Of a DNA stretch of 64,000 nt, positions 59,273-64,000 are shown piece by piece. A program made the position numbers and the translations under genes. Position 1 is the first letter of the stretch; each line of letters begins with the position of its first letter. Source of the stretch: Globodera rostochiensis (lineage: Eukaryota > Nematoda > Chromadorea > Rhabditida > Heteroderidae). Under the pieces are notes generated by a model that saw only the letters and a program-made list of their open reading frames with translations, ran no database searches and was not told the DNA's origin. The stretch spans positions 1 through 64,000 of the forward strand of contig JAEVLN010000047.1 of NCBI GenBank assembly GCA_018350325.1. The letters are read 5' to 3'.

Positions 59273-59581
59273 TATATTTTATAAACAATTGTTATCTTTT
59301 TATAATTACTTTGTAATAGATAAACATTATAATTGATATTAAATTCATTTATAATTAATTTTTCTAAATAATTAATTTTCCCATTACGAAATGTAAATAA
59401 TAACTAATAATTTTTATTTTGTTTTCACAATTACGATTTTAAAAAATATGTAATAATTTTTTATTTTTTAGTAACATATCTTTAATTTTAATAACATTGT
59501 TAAATGCATTTGACTGTTTTTCAATATTGAAAATTAATTGCTTTCATTCAAAACAACCTTTAAATATTTGGTATCACTCGA

Positions 59582-59737
59582 ATGTTTGATGTAACGTCTG
59601 TTTATTTATTACATATATTTGGAAAGCAATCGCCCATATCACAGGATCGCCTCGTAGGCCTTTATTTTAGTGGAAATTTTAAATTATTGTCGCTCGATTA
59701 CAAAAAGGCCAAAACTGAAGTGACCTTAATAATTTGA
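59582..59737 (+). CDS. Small ORF, 51 aa, unrecognised
   Basis: An ATG frame to TGA that includes QSPISQDRLVGLYFSGNFKL and DYKKAKTEVTLII over an island of higher G+C. VGLYFSG resembles the strand before the active site of tryparedoxin-like proteins, but the CxxC is absent, so I do not assign it. T-rich surroundings fit the strand. Confidence 0.28.
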   Translation: MFDVTSVYLLHIFGKQSPISQDRLVGLYFSGNFKLLSLDYKKAKTEVTLII

Positions 59738-59942
59738 TCGGAATAATAGGTTTCATAGCTGTTTAAAGATTTTAAAGAATTGTGGTGGTTGTGGTGGTTG
59801 CTGCTATATTCGACTACCGTTAAAGTTAAAACAAATAATTTTAATGTCAAAATATTAAAACCTTTATTTGAATTTATGTATTATGAAGATATCATACTTT
59901 TATTTGATGCTAGCTAATTTGTCGCAAAATAATTTGGTTTAA

Positions 59943-60143
59943 GCTTTTAAAATTAAATATTGTATTTATTTTATTTATTTAGGTATACCAATTTATATGC
60001 CTATCAATCATGGATTTCTGACCTACTGCCAGCAGATTTGCTGGAACCACACTGACTGCGGTAATGAGTTTGCACATGGCCAACAAAAATTGTTCATATT
60101 TAATTTGGCTGACGTATTTATAATTTTTAAACAGATTCATTGA
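59943..60143 (+). CDS. Open frame (66 codons) containing a strong exon candidate
   Basis: Within the frame, 59983-60060 (78 bp) is bracketed by TTTTATTTATTTAG and the donor GTAATG and is GC-rich. It reads IPIYMPINHGFLTYCQQICW then NHTDC. From the ATG at 59997 the unspliced frame gives 48 aa ending TGA. Cysteines are spaced C-x3-C-x5-C. The T-rich tract immediately upstream is a good polypyrimidine tract. No family recognised. Confidence 0.42.
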   Translation, partial: AFKIKYCIYFIYLGIPIYMPINHGFLTYCQQICWNHTDCGNEFAHGQQKLFIFNLADVFIIFKQIH

Positions 60144-60391
60144 TTTAAATAATAGATGTGACCAAACGAAATTTGTTGTCCACAGCTCATGCCAATTCTT
60201 ATAAAAAATAATAATTAAAAATAATTTTTTCCCCGATAGATAATGATAAATAATTGGCAGATTTTATAAACATTAATTAAATTTTAGATTTTTTTTGCTA
60301 TTCATTTTACATTTTAAAAGATTAATTGCATTTTTTATTTTCTAAATATTTCCGGTAGCTTTTTAATGTTGGTTTCAAATAATTCATAATA

Positions 60392-60623
60392 ATGATGAGC
60401 CATGCACTTCTTTTCATTAACATTTTTTTTTGTATTCGAATCAATAAAGGTAAGTGTTTTGTTCAAATAATATTTCACACGGTTTATTTATTACTTAGTT
60501 TGGCTCCATGAGTCGCTTAAAAAGATCGGCACAGATTTGCTCGAACTTTGCGCGGTTGACAATTTGTTGAAAGCAAAATCTATCGTAGAACCGGTCGATC
60601 GAGATGCTAAAAGTTTACATTGA
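60392..60623 (+). CDS. Two-exon small secreted protein candidate (60 aa)
   Basis: Exon 1 (60392-60449) begins ATGATG and encodes MMSHALLFINIFFCIRINK, a signal-peptide-like leader. It ends at AAAG/GTAAGTG. The 49-bp intron (60450-60498) ends TTTATTTATTACTTAG. Exon 2 (60499-60623) continues in phase: VWLHESLKKIGTDLLELCAV, then DNLLKAKSIVEPVDRDAKS to TGA. The splice consensus, phase match, leader and GC rise agree with one another. The same frame remains open after the TGA to 60797. Product unknown; the mature part is Lys/Leu-rich with one Cys. Confidence 0.5.
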
Positions 60624-60797
60624 ATTTCTCGAACGCAAAAAACGGAACATGTAAATTTACTTTTTAATATAATTTTATTCAACGCTTTTTTTGACCAGTG
60701 TCACGTCAATTACGGCAACTACAAACCGCCCTCTACTAAGGCCAAGACAGAAAACTTGGTGCACTGTGTATATATATTAAAACTTAACCTTGAATAA
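60624..60797 (+). other. In-phase extension beyond the TGA (57 codons)
   Basis: Directly after the TGA at 60621-60623 the frame is open to TAA at 60795, reading NAFFDQCHVNYGNYKPPSTK then AKTENLVHC over another GC island. A 48-bp GTAAAT...GACCAG segment (60652-60699) could be an intron of phase 0. This may be a further exon joined by splicing that skips the TGA, a nonsense-disrupted gene, or readthrough. Confidence 0.35.
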
Positions 60798-61126
60798 CTA
60801 TTTAGAAACAAAAAATCATGTTCACCAACTCCATTTTCCTATTAATTTATATTTTAAACCTAAAATAAATTCAAAATTATTAATAATGATCAAATCTTAA
60901 ACTAAGTAACCTGAATTGTATTTAAAAAAAAGAAATATGCCGAAAAGATGGTTCAAGTAAAATTTGATTAAAACCATTTACTACTCAATTTAAGGCAAAT
61001 AAATAACGGATTTTCATTAATAAATAGTATAGTAAAATAAATATTATATTCAAATGCAAAAAATGGCAATGCTAAAATCTTTTAATAAAACTCAATTTGT
61101 TTCCAATATTAATATTCTAAATAATT
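60798..61126. other. A-rich spacer
   Basis: Low-complexity DNA; nothing supported. Confidence 0.5.
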
Positions 61127-61342
61127 TTATTTATTATCCGTATTTATATTTGTAATGTTAAGAATTTGAAATCGTGGCGAGCGCAAACTGTTTGTGTGTG
61201 TTTGCAATAAAATTTGATGATTTAGACAACAACTATATAAAGTTGTTGAATTTAATAAAGCTTTGCTAGAAAATATTATTGATAAAATGTAAACAAATCT
61301 AAAGGAAAGGGAAAATACCGCAATACACGAGGAAGGCAACAT
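61127..61342 (-). CDS. Small ORF, 71 aa, possible secreted protein
   Basis: A minus-strand ATG frame with A at -3. The N-terminus has a hydrophobic core (CIAVFSLSFRFVYILSIIFS). The rest is polar: NSTTLYSCCLNHQILLQ, then a Ser/Thr/Asn-rich tail with SPRFQILNITNIN. It sits in an A-rich block, the orientation expected if introns and flanks are T-rich in the sense direction. No family recognised. Confidence 0.35.
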   Translation of the reverse strand: MLPSSCIAVFSLSFRFVYILSIIFSSKALLNSTTLYSCCLNHQILLQTHTNSLRSPRFQILNITNINTDNK

Positions 61343-62122
61343 GTTTGAGGCATGGCTGCTATAAATCTGTTTGTTGCATCAATACAATGATTTTCAATTG
61401 AAATCTTTTTGGAAATAAATATTCAGAAAAATGGCGCACAAATTTAATCACATATATTTAATCTATATAAAACACATTTGTAAAAATAATGAATTGATAA
61501 TTTACTTAACAAGTTCGTAAAAAACACTTGTGCATCAAAAATAAAAGAATAAACGATAAAAAATAATATTCAATAAATCAAAAGTATTATCGCTAAAGAT
61601 ATATATTTTTAAAAGTTTATTATATTAAAAAGTTATTTCAAAGTACTCTATTTAAAATATAAATTAGATTGCAAACAAGATTAAACCCTTTTAAAAAAAC
61701 TTTTAATTTATAAAATAATAATGACAGTTGGTTTTTTCGATTACATGTGTAGTCATAATGATGCATTTCGATATTTCTAAACGCATATTCGGCAGTCATC
61801 TATTATGAGGCCAAGACCGAAGAAATGAATCGCAACGACAGAGACATAACATTAAATATATAAATTTATTGATTTAAATAAACTCAAGAACGGTAAACAT
61901 TTTAAGAGTATAATTCATTTCTTTCTAAATTTAAATTTCAAAATTTAAATAACAATAAAAGATTAAGTTATAATTTAATGTCAAGCTTGCAATAACTAAG
62001 ATTATTTACTTAAATAAAGTCAGAAATGTTTTCAAAAAATAATAATGTTTCTTATTTTACATTCAAAAAGTTACACTTTTACGAAGGTATTACTGTCGAA
62101 TCACATATACTATTCGTCTTGT
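61343..62122. other. A-rich spacer
   Basis: A weak island at about 61790-61840. No frame or repeat supported. Confidence 0.5.
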
Positions 62123-62236
62123 TGTAATTTCTAAAATAAATTGCCATTTTAAATATGTAGTTGTTCGATATTAATAATAATCGTTGTCTTTATGTTTAAA
62201 TTTAATTTAAGTGCTTATATTAAAAATGATTAAAAT
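62123..62236 (+). repeat. R4 repeat, copy B
   Basis: Copy of 37488-37598 with the same borders; differs by substitutions and small indels. Confidence 0.8.
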
Positions 62237-63574
62237 CAAATCGCTTATTGCGAAGTTAATAAACACATTTATATTCTTCTGTACGGCAAAAAACAGCAAA
62301 AGGCGTCGGAAACTATTGTTTACTTAACTACCCCCCCCCCCCAAAAAAAATATTTAAAAATAAACAATATTAAATGATAAGATTTGAATTAATTAAATCG
62401 ATCTGTCAAAATCAACAAAATATTATTTTAATGCATAATTTTAATCAAAAAACCATTTAATAAAAGTATTAAAATCCAGACATTGGTGATAAAAATAAAC
62501 TTTACACAAAGAGCAACCAATTCTTGTTTTACATTAAAAAAAAAAATTAATCAATTAAAAACAAGACAATATGTTTTACAAGCATTCACCAGCATTAACA
62601 GTTATGTGAAACACGCATTTTGAAATTTTTATCCTTATATTATTAAAAATGCATTTCAGTAATATTCGTTCTGGTATTACTATATTAAGCGCCATTTATG
62701 TGTGCGTGCATAAATCAAAAGCGTTTATAAATAAATAACAGATCAACCCAAATTTATTTTATAAAATTAGATATGCTTAATATTCTAAATTGCAAACAAT
62801 TAGTGTTATATATTGAACTACTTGCAACAAAAAATTAAACAAACACAAGAAAATTAAAAGTTTCTCATAAAAAGCGGTTGATTTTGAAATATAATGAATT
62901 TTTAAATTTATATTACATTTATTATTATTATTATTATTTTTAATAAATTTATTCATTTATTTGGGTAACTTAGTTTTCTTTGATATATAATATTTATTGG
63001 GGTTTATTTTAACATTATAAAATATACTTTATATATGAAATTGTTAAACATTTTTATGTAAATTTAAAAACAAATACCTTTAATTTAAAAGTTAATGTGC
63101 AATTCTTTAGGTCATTTGTATTTTTTTCATTTACTTTTTCAACTTGAATATTTAACTATAATTTTATTTTCTAAATTAAAAATTCAAAATTATTTTAACT
63201 TCATTAATTATTTTTACTTTTTAATGATTTATAAATAAATATAATTTTGTTATATGCATTCGTTGCCTAGAGATGGACGAATGGATATGATCATTTTTCT
63301 CTAATTTATTTTGATATTATATCACCGATCAGTATGTTGAAATTTATAAAAAGAAGTTGCACTTTGCAACATTTTTTAATAGGTTCATTGCATTTTCAAA
63401 CATTCATTATTTTTTTTAAATTTATGTAGAAATTTTTGTTTAAATACATTATTTACTAAAGTTAATGTCACAATTCTTTATGTCGTTCAATAGATAGTTT
63501 CATTTAGCATTTATAAAAAATTGTAAATAACAACGCATTGTATTTTATATGCCTATGCTTAAAATGCTCCCGAG
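62237..63574. other. AT-rich spacer with a C12 run
   Basis: A run of 12 C (62331-62342) is followed by eight A, a simple-sequence tract. (ATT)n occurs at about 62918-62938. Polarity changes to T-rich near 62.9 kb. No frame supported. Confidence 0.5.
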
Positions 63575-63721
63575 TAAGGTTGTCGGTTTTATTTAATTTT
63601 TGGTTTCAAACCGACCGAACCAATAACCGAACCGAAGCTTCGGTTTAATCGAACCGAACCGATAACCGAACCGAAAAATGCAGGTTTTCGGTCTCGGTTC
63701 GGTTTGAAACGGACAACGTTA
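63575..63721. mobile_element. hAT-type MITE, 147 bp, perfect 8-bp target duplication
   Basis: CTCCCGAG flanks both sides (63567-63574 and 63722-63729). Ends are inverted: TAAGGTTGTCGGTTT on the left and TAACGTTGTCCGTTT reading inward from the right. The interior is palindromic CCGAACCGAA/TTCGGTT repeats. No coding frame. An 8-bp duplication with TA-G-rich termini fits the hAT superfamily. Confidence 0.92.
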
Positions 63722-63729
63722 CTCCCGAG

Positions 63730-63910
63730 AGAGCTCTGACAGATTTTCGTTATTAGCGACGTGATTTGTTGCTGCCAATCAAATGGAGCCTCGACAGCAT
63801 CGTGCCCCGTTGATTATCTTGGTGGCAAATAAAAATATATTGTTGCAAATTGTTCCGCGTAAAATAAATTAATTTAAAAAAGTTTTCTTTTAAATTACTT
63901 AATTTCTTAT
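63730..63910. other. GC patch then AT-rich spacer
   Basis: An island at about 63735-63825 with no long frame; then AT-rich up to R5 copy B. Confidence 0.4.
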
Positions 63911-64000
63911 TATAAATATTTATGCACAAATAAAAGCTGTTGTTGGGTTGTCATTTGGTGTGATTCTCGGACAATGACCACGAATTGTACTGATTCGCGT
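63911..64000 (+). repeat. R5 repeat, copy B (cut by window end)
   Basis: Matches 14624-14722 from TATAAATATTTATGCACAAA onward, continuing to the last base. Confidence 0.8.

Noticed and set aside
59642..59690. Tryparedoxin/nucleoredoxin-like VGLYFSG
   Set aside because: The CxxC that should follow is missing and the similarity is seven residues long.
1..64000. Ciliate germline (gene segments separated by AT-rich eliminated DNA, with UAA/UAG as Gln)
   Set aside because: It would explain GC islands in AT-rich DNA and the three UAR stops in the 11486 insertion. However, the 60471-60797 frame and others avoid UAR and use all three stops, hAT-type elements are present, and I found no segment-joining direct repeats or C4A4 transposon ends. 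Kept only as a test to run.
1..64000. Promoters, polyadenylation signals and terminators
   Set aside because: TATA-like and AATAAA strings occur everywhere in DNA of this composition, so none can be assigned to a gene from sequence alone.

Overview
The window is very AT-rich (roughly three quarters A+T or more by eye) and eukaryotic. No frame open between standard stops encodes a protein I can name, and the longest is 108 codons. I saw no tRNA, rRNA, operon or CRISPR structure. Two hAT-type elements with perfect 8-bp target duplications, fold-back MITEs, a satellite array and several diverged AT-rich repeat families point to an invertebrate animal nuclear genome with an arthropod-like repeat style. 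The species cannot be read from the sequence.

Background architecture: the plus strand alternates between A-rich and T-rich blocks of about 1-7 kb. T-rich blocks include roughly 3.5-6.7, 12.6-15.6, 17.1-18.9, 26.0-28.5, 29.5-31.4, 32.3-33.8, 36.7-37.6 and 51.0-60.1 kb. A-rich blocks include roughly 1.4-2.9, 15.7-17.0, 19.0-22.1, 23.5-25.7, 34.2-36.6, 39.2-46.2, 47.1-51.0 and 60.7-62.9 kb. Short islands of clearly higher G+C (about 45-110 bp) are scattered every few hundred to about a thousand bases. Several islands begin right after a pyrimidine-AG and end at a GT splice donor. Some lie at the switch between a T-rich and an A-rich block.

Repeats by region: a 1.1-kb family (R1) at 249-1371 and 10377-11910, the second copy split by a 0.39-kb GC-richer insertion; R2 at 3771-4462, 22698-23511 and a fragment at 58269; a transposon cluster at 6.7-8.5 kb; a fold-back MITE at 25683-26034; a direct duplication exactly 1300 bp apart (26046 and 27346); R3 at 29623 and 52327, whose interior differs between copies; an 11.3-unit satellite at 37878-39163 built of alternating 113/117-bp monomers; a 1019-bp hAT element at 53414-54432; duplicated 156-bp cassettes at 55192 and 55903; and a 147-bp hAT MITE at 63575-63721.

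Candidate genes: all are small. The best is a two-exon frame at 60392-60623 with a signal-peptide-like first exon, a 49-bp GTAAGT...TAG intron and a stop; the same frame then stays open for 57 more codons. Others are single-exon minus-strand frames of 85 aa (29142-29399), 71 aa (36428-36643) and 71 aa (61127-61342), and several exon-like islands, notably 3377-3466, 30652-30778, 47027-47131, 53217-53275 and 59983-60060. One reading is micro-exon genes with long AT-rich introns. The alternative is decayed gene and transposon relics. I cannot show how any of these genes work together.
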